From: JAJFTV01 sp964426355
GTDB lineage: Bacteria; Chloroflexota; Anaerolineae; Anaerolineales; Anaerolineaceae
DNA: 12,273 nt
NCBI GenBank assembly: GCA_964426355.1
Contig: CAYRRA010000133.1
Coordinates: 1-12,273, forward strand
Reading direction: 5' to 3'
Part shown: piece by piece, positions 1-6,698 of the stretch
Numbering within the stretch: the first letter of the stretch is position 1
Layout of the letters: each line of letters begins with the position of its first letter
Notes under the pieces: generated by a model
The model's input: only the letters and a program-made list of their open reading frames with translations
Databases searched by the model: none
Told to the model about the DNA's origin: nothing
Made by a program: the position numbers and the translations under genes

Positions 1-243
1 GACAAGCCTGTTTTTCCTGCCAGCTTGCCTGTTTGATGGCAATTTGGTGTTTCCCCCGTTACAGAGGTGATGAACGCAGTGCGCGATTTAGGCGACACCC
101 TTTCCCGGTTGTTTTCAGCATGGCTCCTGGTTTATCCAAAGGCAGGCGACTGTTCTTGCCAGCATGTTTTGGAGGAAGCCGGTTTGTAAAGCCTATGGTA
201 TCATACCTGCTGCATCCCAGTTGACATTTCCACAGGAGAATGA
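1..243. other. Leading stretch without a supported gene
   Basis: I see no credible gene here. The longest open frame (plus strand, 33-224) would give a Cys/Arg/Phe-rich peptide without recognisable motifs and without a ribosome binding site before its start. The minus strand is broken by stops. The last bases carry the ribosome binding site of the next gene (AGGAG at 234-238). A TTGACA at 221-226 looks like a -35 box but lies too close to the start codon to serve that gene. The promoter of the following gene pair is probably in this stretch, but I could not pick it out. Confidence 0.5.
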
Positions 244-1137
244 ATGGGTCTTGAAGCAGCAGGTTATATTTTATTGCTCGGTTTTATGTATGGCTCGATG
301 TCCGTTGTGTCCCGCTTTATGCTGGGACAGTTTGAACCTATCAGCTATACCGCAGTCCGTCTCTTTTTAGCCGGGGTAGCTTTTACACTGGTGTATGTTT
401 TTCAAATCCGTGGACGGCGTTTTCCCAGGGACAAAACCCTTTGGAAACGTTCACTCTTTTTTGGCGTGGTCGCCGATGCCATCCCGATTATCCTGATTAT
501 TTCAGCCTTGAAGTATCTTTCCAGCGGTTTGACGACGACCCTCACCACCATTTTCCCGGTGATCACGGTCGTCCTGGCGCATTTCTTATTACCGGATGAG
601 CCGCTGACCTGGCGAAAAGGGTTGGGGGTAACCCTGGGGATGAGTGGGGCAATCTTGATTGTCGTGCTGGGGGAAACGGGTCTGGATGTGTCTGCTGGAA
701 ATGCATTACCAGGATACCTGATGATCCTGGCGTCCTCTTTGATTTTTGCATTCAGCACCATCTACGCGCGCAAATACATGATGAATTTCGATACGTTCGA
801 TACCGTCAGTGTTCGTGTTTTCTCAGCTTCAACGGCATCAATCCTCATGGCATTTTTTCTTGAACCTCACGGCATCAATGATGTTACCGCGCTGGGTATT
901 CTCCTTGTGATTTATGCCGCTGCGGTTTTCTTTATCACTTTTTTGCTAGGTTTCTATGTTTTACGCCGGTTTGGCGTGATGGTTTCAGCTATGTCGAATT
1001 ATCTGCCGCCTATTGTTGCCAGCCTGTTGGGTGTCGCATTCCTGGCGGAAAAAGTCACCTGGGGGATGGTGGGTGGTATGGTGTTAATCCTGGCTGGTTT
1101 GGCGGTAATCAATACCGGTGTACAAAAGGAAGTGTGA
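244..1137 (+). CDS. EamA-family (DMT superfamily) transporter
   Basis: This 297-residue integral membrane protein fits the drug/metabolite transporter superfamily with two EamA repeats (about residues 8-140 and 155-290) and around ten hydrophobic helices. Each repeat ends in the typical family arrangement: an acidic residue before a Thr-Trp, then a Gly-rich final helix (residues 118-142, with DEPLTW; and 267-291, with AEKVTW). Length matches the family norm of about 300. Members move small metabolites, often amino acids or their derivatives, across the cytoplasmic membrane, frequently outward; the substrate cannot be read from sequence. The start at 244 has AGGAG five bases upstream; an ATG at 240 in another frame stops at once. 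Its stop codon overlaps the start of the radical SAM gene (TGATG), so the two are probably translated together and may share a pathway, for example export of something the radical SAM protein makes. Confidence 0.9.
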   Translation: MGLEAAGYILLLGFMYGSMSVVSRFMLGQFEPISYTAVRLFLAGVAFTLVYVFQIRGRRFPRDKTLWKRSLFFGVVADAIPIILIISALKYLSSGLTTTLTTIFPVITVVLAHFLLPDEPLTWRKGLGVTLGMSGAILIVVLGETGLDVSAGNALPGYLMILASSLIFAFSTIYARKYMMNFDTFDTVSVRVFSASTASILMAFFLEPHGINDVTALGILLVIYAAAVFFITFLLGFYVLRRFGVMVSAMSNYLPPIVASLLGVAFLAEKVTWGMVGGMVLILAGLAVINTGVQKEV

Positions 1138-2138
1138 TGGCAATCGCATATTTTCAGCCGCTTGACCTGGGACTTATCCTTTCTTATCAATGTCAGAGCA
1201 CATGTGCTCACTGTGTTTATAACTGCTCGCCGCAATGGAAAGAATGGATAACGAAAGAAGACCTGAAAGATATGTTTCAACTTATCGGTTCCTGGAAACA
1301 TCCTTTTCAGGTTCACATCACCGGCGGGGAACCTTTTCTCAATTTTCCGTTTTTACTTCAAGCCGTGGAACTGGCAGCCAGCCTGGATATTCCCCGCTAT
1401 GTTGAGACCAATGCCGGCTGGTGCACAAACCAGCAAACAGTACATGAACGTTTTGCAACGCTAAAAGCCGCCGGGTTGCAATCCATCTTAATCAGTTGTT
1501 CGCCTTTTCATGCAGCCAGTATCCCGCTTGAAAGAACGCTGCTTGCTATTTCTACCGCCATCGAGGTTTATGGTTTGAGGAATGTACAGGTATTTCAAGC
1601 TACCTGGCTTGACCGGATCCAATTTTTCGATGTGAAGAGTGCAGTGCCTTTAGAAACCTATCTAAAGACGTATGGCGAGGCTGCAGCGGGTCGCCTCTTT
1701 TGGGAGGAGAGCGATCTGGTCAGCGGAGGACGCGCTGGATACCGCCTGGGTCATCTGACGCAGAGAAAACCAGCAGAGGTGTTCCAATGGGAAACCTGCC
1801 GCAGTGAATTATTGCATGCGCCTCATTCTCATCTTGATCTTTACGGAAACATCCTGCCATCCTTTTGCAGCGGGCTTTCCCTGGGAAAATGGCAGGAGTT
1901 CACCGCAGTTCAAGCCCGTTTGCTGGCAGGTGAGTTCCCGCCGTTGATAGATTGCCTGATTCGTAAGGGTCCTTATGGTTTGTTTCAGCTTGCCAGCGAA
2001 CGGTATGGATACTATCCGCTTGTAGAAGGGTATGCGGGGAAATGCCATCTATGCGTGGATGTACGCCGCCACCTGGCGCGCAGCGAAGCATTTTTGGAGC
2101 TAAGCCCGGCACAGTTTTATAATTTTGACCCGCTTTGA
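1137..2138 (+). CDS. Radical SAM protein with C-terminal cysteine cluster
   Basis: This 333-residue protein is a radical S-adenosylmethionine enzyme. The 4Fe-4S cluster motif CxxxCxxC is at Cys19, Cys23 and Cys26, and the SAM-binding GGEP motif at residues 63-66, at the usual spacing. The C-terminal part carries further cysteines: Cys221, then Gly237 and Cys244, then a CxxC pair at Cys303/Cys306. This resembles a reduced SPASM or twitch-type domain that could hold an auxiliary iron-sulfur cluster, but it does not match the full SPASM pattern (inference). I chose the ATG at 1137 because an AAGGA lies six bases before it; a GTG one codon earlier (1134) is in frame. The gene overlaps the transporter stop by one base. 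No precursor peptide or known partner enzyme is visible nearby, so the reaction is unknown. The gap to the convergent phosphoesterase (2139-2260) holds only an imperfect hairpin at 2211-2227 without a T-run. Confidence 0.88.
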   Translation: MAIAYFQPLDLGLILSYQCQSTCAHCVYNCSPQWKEWITKEDLKDMFQLIGSWKHPFQVHITGGEPFLNFPFLLQAVELAASLDIPRYVETNAGWCTNQQTVHERFATLKAAGLQSILISCSPFHAASIPLERTLLAISTAIEVYGLRNVQVFQATWLDRIQFFDVKSAVPLETYLKTYGEAAAGRLFWEESDLVSGGRAGYRLGHLTQRKPAEVFQWETCRSELLHAPHSHLDLYGNILPSFCSGLSLGKWQEFTAVQARLLAGEFPPLIDCLIRKGPYGLFQLASERYGYYPLVEGYAGKCHLCVDVRRHLARSEAFLELSPAQFYNFDPL

Positions 2139-2260
2139 AGTGCGATTGAATCATCAGGACGCTGTCTTAAAAGGCAATGATAGCTTTATCGTTTGCAGCC
2201 AGAAGGATTTATCCTCCGGCGGATGATGCCATAAAAGTCGGTGATAATTTTCTTTTTGAA

Positions 2261-3040
2261 CTATTTAATTTGCCAGCGTGGGAAATTTTTGCCCAGTTGA
2301 TAATTGATGATAAATTTTGCAGCCGGGTGCTTCACCGTTTGGATTGCTGCAATCACCGCCTGGTGGTCATAATTAACGTAGCGATGCTGTAAATGGTAAC
2401 CGTGAGCGTCTGCCTCCAGGATGGCATAACTGGCGCGCAGGTCAGGCGGCATGGGGTTGCTGACGCTGCCCAGGTTGAAGATGTGTACCCCTTCAATTTT
2501 CATTTCCAACGGGAAGTGCGTATGCCCCACGCAGATGATGTCTACCCCGGCATTTTTTGCCATCTGCCCTAATTCAGAATGGTCTGTGGCAGGGTTGATA
2601 CCGGGTCCGTCATCGGTTCCAGGGGCAGCATGAACCCCCAGAAAGCGCGTTCCGTCCGGAAAAGTGGTGCGCAGTTCAAGCGGGAGTTTTTCGAGCCAGG
2701 GCATCCACCCGGATAAGGTGAGTGCACCCTCAGTCCAGGCGAAGCTGGAAATGACGTGTAATACAGATGCAATCGCTTCAGCATTTCCACTGATGCGTTC
2801 AAATGGCGGAATGGGTCTTTCGCCGGTCACGAGGTACCGATCGGTGTTGCCGTGCACGCATTGCAGATTGGGCAGTTTGTTCAAGGTTTCCAGCACTTTG
2901 AGCGGATCGTGACCGATGGCTGCCAGGTCGCCCAACACCCAATACTGGTCAACACCCCCGTTTTTTTTGATGTCATCAAGTACTGCATCCAATGCAATAG
3001 AATTCCCATGAATGTCAGAAAGAATGGCAGTTCGGGACAT
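2261..3040 (-). CDS. Calcineurin-like metallophosphoesterase (YfcE/MJ0936-type)
   Basis: This 259-residue predicted cytoplasmic phosphoesterase has every signature of the two-metal calcineurin-like fold in order: D9-x-H11 (SDIHGN), GD at residues 37-38 followed by the family-typical IGHDP, GNTD at 64-67, His137 in GVHAAPG, and GHTH at 172-175. These supply the metal ligands and catalytic His of phosphodiesterases or phosphatases in this family. The real substrate (cyclic nucleotide, nucleotide, or other phosphoester) cannot be told. The ATG is preceded by a strong GGAGG (3046-3050) five bases away. It lies 58 bp downstream of the lipoprotein gene on the same strand and may be cotranscribed. 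It converges on the radical SAM gene. No signal peptide or membrane helix is evident. Confidence 0.92.
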   Translation of the reverse strand: MSRTAILSDIHGNSIALDAVLDDIKKNGGVDQYWVLGDLAAIGHDPLKVLETLNKLPNLQCVHGNTDRYLVTGERPIPPFERISGNAEAIASVLHVISSFAWTEGALTLSGWMPWLEKLPLELRTTFPDGTRFLGVHAAPGTDDGPGINPATDHSELGQMAKNAGVDIICVGHTHFPLEMKIEGVHIFNLGSVSNPMPPDLRASYAILEADAHGYHLQHRYVNYDHQAVIAAIQTVKHPAAKFIINYQLGKNFPRWQIK

Positions 3041-3070
3041 TTTTTCCTCCTTTTATTGTTGGTACCGGTC

Positions 3071-3107
3071 CATTCAAATGGGTTTGAGTGGAATTCCCCT
3101 AAGGGGA
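3071..3107 (-). repeat. Two adjacent small hairpins
   Basis: Two inverted repeats lie side by side at the end of the lipoprotein gene. At 3071-3090 the arms CATTCAAA and TTTGAGTG pair around TGGG with one wobble position. At 3095-3107 TCCCC and GGGGA pair around TAA, overlapping the lipoprotein stop codon. No T-run follows on the minus strand, so this is not a classic terminator. It could be an RNA processing or weak attenuation element between the two genes, or chance. Confidence 0.35.
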
Positions 3108-3566
3108 TTGCTCAGAACCCGAAGTTGGATTGTTGAAGTAACTATAACTGAGTTTGATTGTATCGTTAATCACAATGGTGTAATACCCCTCCACCATGAT
3201 ATTGATCGGCATACTGATGTAAAAAGGTTTTGAGTTTTCATTGATCCTCTCACTGGATGATTGACTGGATGACAGGTAGACCTTAATTTGCTTGGCTACG
3301 GTGGGAGGGTCGATGCGCATGGAAAGGCTGCCGCATCCCGATGGCATCTTACCCTGCAGGGTAAGGGTATGCACAATCTTTCCCTGGATTTCCGTTGTTT
3401 CTATCTTACTCTGTTCCACCTGTACCATGCATTCATTTCCATCGATGGTTTTGATGGTGAATAGCTCACTGGGGAAAGAAAGCCCGGTGTCATCCGATGC
3501 GTCAGGATTACAAGCGCTCAAAAAGAGGGCGATGATGAATAGTGTGACGATTTTTTTGAGTCCCAT
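3099..3566 (-). CDS. Small predicted lipoprotein of unknown function
   Basis: The 155-residue product starts with a lipoprotein signal: Lys4-Lys5, a hydrophobic stretch to about residue 16, and the lipobox L-S-A-C at residues 16-19. Cys19 would be lipidated, leaving a mature protein of 137 residues outside the cytoplasmic membrane. The mature part is rich in Ser, Thr and Ile with beta-like alternation, has two further cysteines (in the NECMV and SGCGS segments) that might form a disulfide, and contains no motif I recognise. I do not assign a function. The ATG has GGAGAT eight bases upstream. It precedes the phosphoesterase gene on the same strand and lies 213 bp downstream of the amidohydrolase operon, probably with its own promoter. 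Confidence 0.78.
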   Translation of the reverse strand: MGLKKIVTLFIIALFLSACNPDASDDTGLSFPSELFTIKTIDGNECMVQVEQSKIETTEIQGKIVHTLTLQGKMPSGCGSLSMRIDPPTVAKQIKVYLSSSQSSSERINENSKPFYISMPINIMVEGYYTIVINDTIKLSYSYFNNPTSGSEQSP

Positions 3567-3645
3567 GCAATGCTATCTCCGTGATGGGTCGATGCGATTG
3601 GGCAAGTTCTTGCTTACATGAAATCCGGCTTTTGAATGAAGATCT

Positions 3646-3674
3646 GTTATCAATGGAAGTGCGGTGTTCATCAA
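3646..3674 (-). promoter_or_regulatory. Possible sigma70-type promoter for the lipoprotein gene
   Basis: On the minus strand TTGATG (3669-3674) and GATAAC (3646-3651) are 17 bases apart, each matching four of six consensus positions. They lie about 80-110 bases before the lipoprotein start. The match is only fair; position and spacing are the main support. Confidence 0.3.
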
Positions 3675-3716
3675 AAACCGGATAACTGTGAAATACGTTT
3701 AACCGTTATTCCTTTA

Positions 3717-3759
3717 TTGCCAGGTTGTAACGTTTAGTGAGAAAAAGAGTTGCCAGGTT
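3717..3759. repeat. 10-bp direct repeat TTGCCAGGTT, two copies
   Basis: TTGCCAGGTT occurs at 3717-3726 and 3750-3759, start-to-start distance 33 bp, about three helical turns. Similarity continues past the repeat (GTAACG against ATAAACG). The copies sit just after the end of the amidohydrolase operon and upstream of the lipoprotein gene, where a pair of regulator sites would fit. The second copy also forms one arm of a weak hairpin (AGGTT 3755-3759 with AACCT 3770-3774). Function unknown. Confidence 0.4.
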
Positions 3760-3779
3760 ATAAACGATCAACCTTTTAT

Positions 3780-5231
3780 TCACCTTTCCGGGTTTGGATA
3801 TTGCGGTGGGTGCACGTGAGGCGGAATGGGGCATTGATACGGTTTTCCACCTGTCACTCGTTCAAACTCTTCGCGCACCTTCATCAGATGATGCGGTTCA
3901 GAGAAGAGATCGATAGCAGAAAGCGCCATAGCTTTGGCTGCATGCAGCATACCTTTGTGCCCGATGGACATGGCTCCCGTTGCCACGTTTGCCCAACTAT
4001 GCCCTGGTGCGCCGGTGGTATTACAAGCGGTGTAGAGCATGCTCAATGGCGTTACACGGCTTAAATCGCCTACATCAGTGGAGCCAGTCCTGACGGCGCC
4101 CTCATCCAGGGCAGGGAAATTTACCCCAATCAGTGGTTTTCCATCCAGTTTTTCGAGCAGTGGCTGCATTTCCTCAGGTAGTTTGAATTTTTTTGCCATC
4201 TCAAAGAAAGAATGCACCACTTCGGGTGGAAACGCGTCGTTGATTTGTTGTGCGTATGCCATTTCTTCTGGAGTGTGTTCGATGGGACCAAGAAGTTTGA
4301 GATTTTCGTACTGCAAATCGGCAAGGTAATGATTGTTCAACAAAGAAGAGGTGGCATTCTCGAAGATTTCTTCGCTCTTTGTGCCGGTCATCATGGCTGC
4401 GCCTTGGGCAATCTGACGCACCCGGTCGGTCACATCGTCCATCTCTTCCGGCTTATACGCACGGACGTAGTACCACACTTCTGCTTCGTCGGGCACCACG
4501 TTGGGTAATGAACCGCCGTTGGTGATGGCGTAATGCATTCGCACATATTGTGGCACGTGCTCGCGCAGGTAATTAACGCCCACATTCATCAGTTCCACCG
4601 CATCCAGCGCAGACCTGCCCAGGTGTGGCTCAGAGCCGGCGTGCGAAGTGCGCCCGTGGAAGCGGAAACGCATGTGGTTGACACCCACACACGAACCTTT
4701 GGTTGGGGTGTTAATCGTACCTGGATGGTAATTGAAGGCTGCATCCAGGTCATCGAAAGCCCCGGAGCGCGCCATAAAGGCTTTTCCGCCGCCGCCTTCC
4801 TCAGCAGGGCAGCCATAATAACGAACGGTGCCCTGGTGCTGGTTTTGCTCCAGCCATACCTTCACCGCTTCGGCAGCAGCCAGGCAGCCTACCCCCAGCA
4901 GGTTATGCCCACAACCATGCCCCGGCGCACCTGCCTGGATAGGCTCCTGGGTGGGCTGGTTTTTTTGTGAAAGCCCTTTGAGTGCATCAAACTCACCGGC
5001 AAAACCGATGATTGGTTTACCACTCCCCCACTCTGCCATAAACGCGGTGTTGATCCCCGCGATATCCCAGGTAATCTTAAAACCTTTTGAGGCAAGATAA
5101 TCTGCCTGCAATTTGGATGATTTAAACTCATGCCAGGGGATTTCGGCAAATTCCCAAATACGGTCGGATAAATGGGCGAACGATTGGCGGTTCTCTTCAA
5201 CCCAGGCAGCGATTTCTTTTTTGCCAATCAT
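3780..5231 (-). CDS. M20 family (AbgB-like) amidohydrolase, fourth operon gene
   Basis: This 483-residue predicted cytoplasmic metal-dependent amidohydrolase has the length of E. coli AbgB (p-aminobenzoyl-glutamate hydrolase subunit). Catalytic parts flank an inserted dimerisation domain (roughly residues 185-300). Expected metal ligands and catalytic residues are present: Cys107 and His109 in GHGCGHN, Glu144-Glu145 in CPAEE, His169 in YHPG, and a late His (411 in PGHSW). Members hydrolyse the amide of N-acyl amino acids or dipeptide-like compounds; the substrate here is unknown. It is the most divergent of the four in the dimerisation domain: TSHAGS, PQYV and TNGGS replace the SAHAGG, TEKV and THGGD shared by the others. 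Its ATG overlaps the previous stop (ATGA), indicating translational coupling. The Pro-rich C-terminal tail is shared by all four. Confidence 0.9.
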   Translation of the reverse strand: MIGKKEIAAWVEENRQSFAHLSDRIWEFAEIPWHEFKSSKLQADYLASKGFKITWDIAGINTAFMAEWGSGKPIIGFAGEFDALKGLSQKNQPTQEPIQAGAPGHGCGHNLLGVGCLAAAEAVKVWLEQNQHQGTVRYYGCPAEEGGGGKAFMARSGAFDDLDAAFNYHPGTINTPTKGSCVGVNHMRFRFHGRTSHAGSEPHLGRSALDAVELMNVGVNYLREHVPQYVRMHYAITNGGSLPNVVPDEAEVWYYVRAYKPEEMDDVTDRVRQIAQGAAMMTGTKSEEIFENATSSLLNNHYLADLQYENLKLLGPIEHTPEEMAYAQQINDAFPPEVVHSFFEMAKKFKLPEEMQPLLEKLDGKPLIGVNFPALDEGAVRTGSTDVGDLSRVTPLSMLYTACNTTGAPGHSWANVATGAMSIGHKGMLHAAKAMALSAIDLFSEPHHLMKVREEFERVTGGKPYQCPIPPHVHPPQYPNPER

Positions 5232-6676
5232 GATTTTCGCTCCGGGTTGGGGTGCCTGGGCGGTTGTACATGAGCCGGGATGGGGTTTTGATAGGGTTTT
5301 CCTTTTGTGGATGCGTTGAATTCATCCCGCGCTTTCTTCAGGTGTTGTGGGTCGCTGTAGAGGTCGAAAGCGGTTGCTGCCATGATTTTGGCTGCATGCA
5401 TCATACCCTTGTGCCCAATGGTTGAGCCACATGCCGCGGTGAACGCCCAGTTATGCCCTGGTGCGGTGATGGGGACACAGGTGGTGCTGAGCATCGAAAG
5501 TGGTGTGATCAGGCTGACATCGCCCACATCGGTGGAGCCGGTATAAATTGCGTCAGCGTCCATGGCGGGCAGGTTGATTGCCCAAAGCGGTTCGTCTTTG
5601 ATTTCATCCACCATGCACTGAAGTTCGGGGGTGAGTTTCATCTCTTTGATCATTTCACCGATGAACTCCGTGGGGAACTGTTCATGGATTTGCCGGGCAA
5701 AGCGAATATCTTCATCGTTGAACCGGATCGGTCCGATTTCTTTCATGTTTTCATACTGCAGGTCAGCCAGGTAATGGTTGTTGAGCACGTGGCTGCAAGC
5801 ACCCTGGAAAACTTCCTCCATGCGTGTTTCGGTCATTAACGCAGCGCCCTCTGCTACCTTCCGCACCCGGTTGAGCACCTCTTGCATCTCTTCGGGTTTA
5901 TGAGCGCGGATGAAATACCACACCTCGGCTTCATCGGGCACCACGTTGGGCAGGTCGCCGCCGTGGGTGATGACGTAATGGATGCGCACCTTCTCGGTGA
6001 CGTGCTCGCGCAGGTAGTTGGCTCCCACATTCATTAACTCGACTGCATCGAGTGCGGAGCGCCCCAAATGCGGTGAACCACCGGCATGGGCGCTGCGCCC
6101 GTGAAAACGGAATTTGATATCGGTCAAGCCTACCATGCTGCCCTTGGAAGGGGCGTTGATGTTGGCGGGATGGTAGTTTAGCCCGGCATCCAGGTCATCA
6201 AAGGCGCCGTCGCGCGCCATAAAGGTCTTCCCGGAGAGAACTTCTTCTGCCGGGCAGCCGTAATAGCGCACTGTGCCTTCTATACCAGTGCTTTCCAGCC
6301 AGTACCGCACAGCGACTGCGGCTGCCAGAGCGCCGGTGCCCAGCAGGTTGTGTCCACAGCCGTGCCCGGCGCCACCTTCCTCAACAGGAGATTGGGTTGT
6401 TTGTACTTTTTGTGAAAGGGATGCCAGGGCATCGTATTCACCGATAAAGCCGATGATGGGTTTGCCCTTGCCCCATTCGGCGATGAATGCGGTATTGATC
6501 CCGCCGATATCCCATCGAATGGCGAACCCATGCTGTTCCAGATAATCTGCCTGGCATTTAGACGCTTTAAACTCTTTGTATGCGACTTCGGGGTTTTCCC
6601 AAATAAAATCCGAAATTTGTGTAAAGTCTTTGCTGTTCTTTTCCAACCAATCCATTATCTCTGCTTTTGTTTTCAT
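5228..6676 (-). CDS. M20 family (AbgB-like) amidohydrolase, third operon gene
   Basis: The 482-residue paralogue has all predicted active-site residues: Cys107/His109, Glu144-Glu145, His169 and His408 (PGHNW). The start at 6676 is chosen because its N-terminus (MKTKAEIMDW) lines up with those of the other three. In-frame starts exist further out (ATG 6685, TTG 6706). The 6706 start would overlap the preceding gene, and the only AGGA (6688-6691) is too close to 6685; it is eleven bases before 6676, somewhat long. With this start the gap to the preceding gene is 22 bp. Residues 335-366 differ strongly from the sister proteins. A 114-bp stretch (5907-6020) is nearly identical to the second gene, suggesting gene conversion. 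The product is probably a cytoplasmic dimer; substrate unknown. Confidence 0.9.
   Translation of the reverse strand: MKTKAEIMDWLEKNSKDFTQISDFIWENPEVAYKEFKASKCQADYLEQHGFAIRWDIGGINTAFIAEWGKGKPIIGFIGEYDALASLSQKVQTTQSPVEEGGAGHGCGHNLLGTGALAAAVAVRYWLESTGIEGTVRYYGCPAEEVLSGKTFMARDGAFDDLDAGLNYHPANINAPSKGSMVGLTDIKFRFHGRSAHAGGSPHLGRSALDAVELMNVGANYLREHVTEKVRIHYVITHGGDLPNVVPDEAEVWYFIRAHKPEEMQEVLNRVRKVAEGAALMTETRMEEVFQGACSHVLNNHYLADLQYENMKEIGPIRFNDEDIRFARQIHEQFPTEFIGEMIKEMKLTPELQCMVDEIKDEPLWAINLPAMDADAIYTGSTDVGDVSLITPLSMLSTTCVPITAPGHNWAFTAACGSTIGHKGMMHAAKIMAATAFDLYSDPQHLKKARDEFNASTKGKPYQNPIPAHVQPPRHPNPERKS
5907..6020 (-). repeat. High-identity paralogue block, third gene copy
   Basis: By hand count this 114-bp block differs from 7381-7494 at 5 positions (96% identity) and from 8850-8963 at 9 (92%). 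The adjoining 60 bp on each side match the second gene only about 70% and 77%. It encodes part of the dimerisation domain (about residues 219-256). The abrupt edges suggest a gene-conversion tract. Confidence 0.65.
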
Positions 6677-6698
6677 GCAATCCATTGTCCTTTCTTCA

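Noticed and set aside
33..224. 63-codon open frame at the left edge
   Set aside because: No ribosome binding site, odd Cys/Arg/Phe-rich composition and no motif; the reading frame is likely chance.
221..226. TTGACA as the -35 box of the transporter gene
   Set aside because: It is only 18 bases from the start codon, so the matching -10 would fall inside the gene.
2211..2227. Imperfect hairpin between the convergent radical SAM and phosphoesterase genes as a terminator
   Set aside because: Stem has a mismatch and no T-run follows on either strand.
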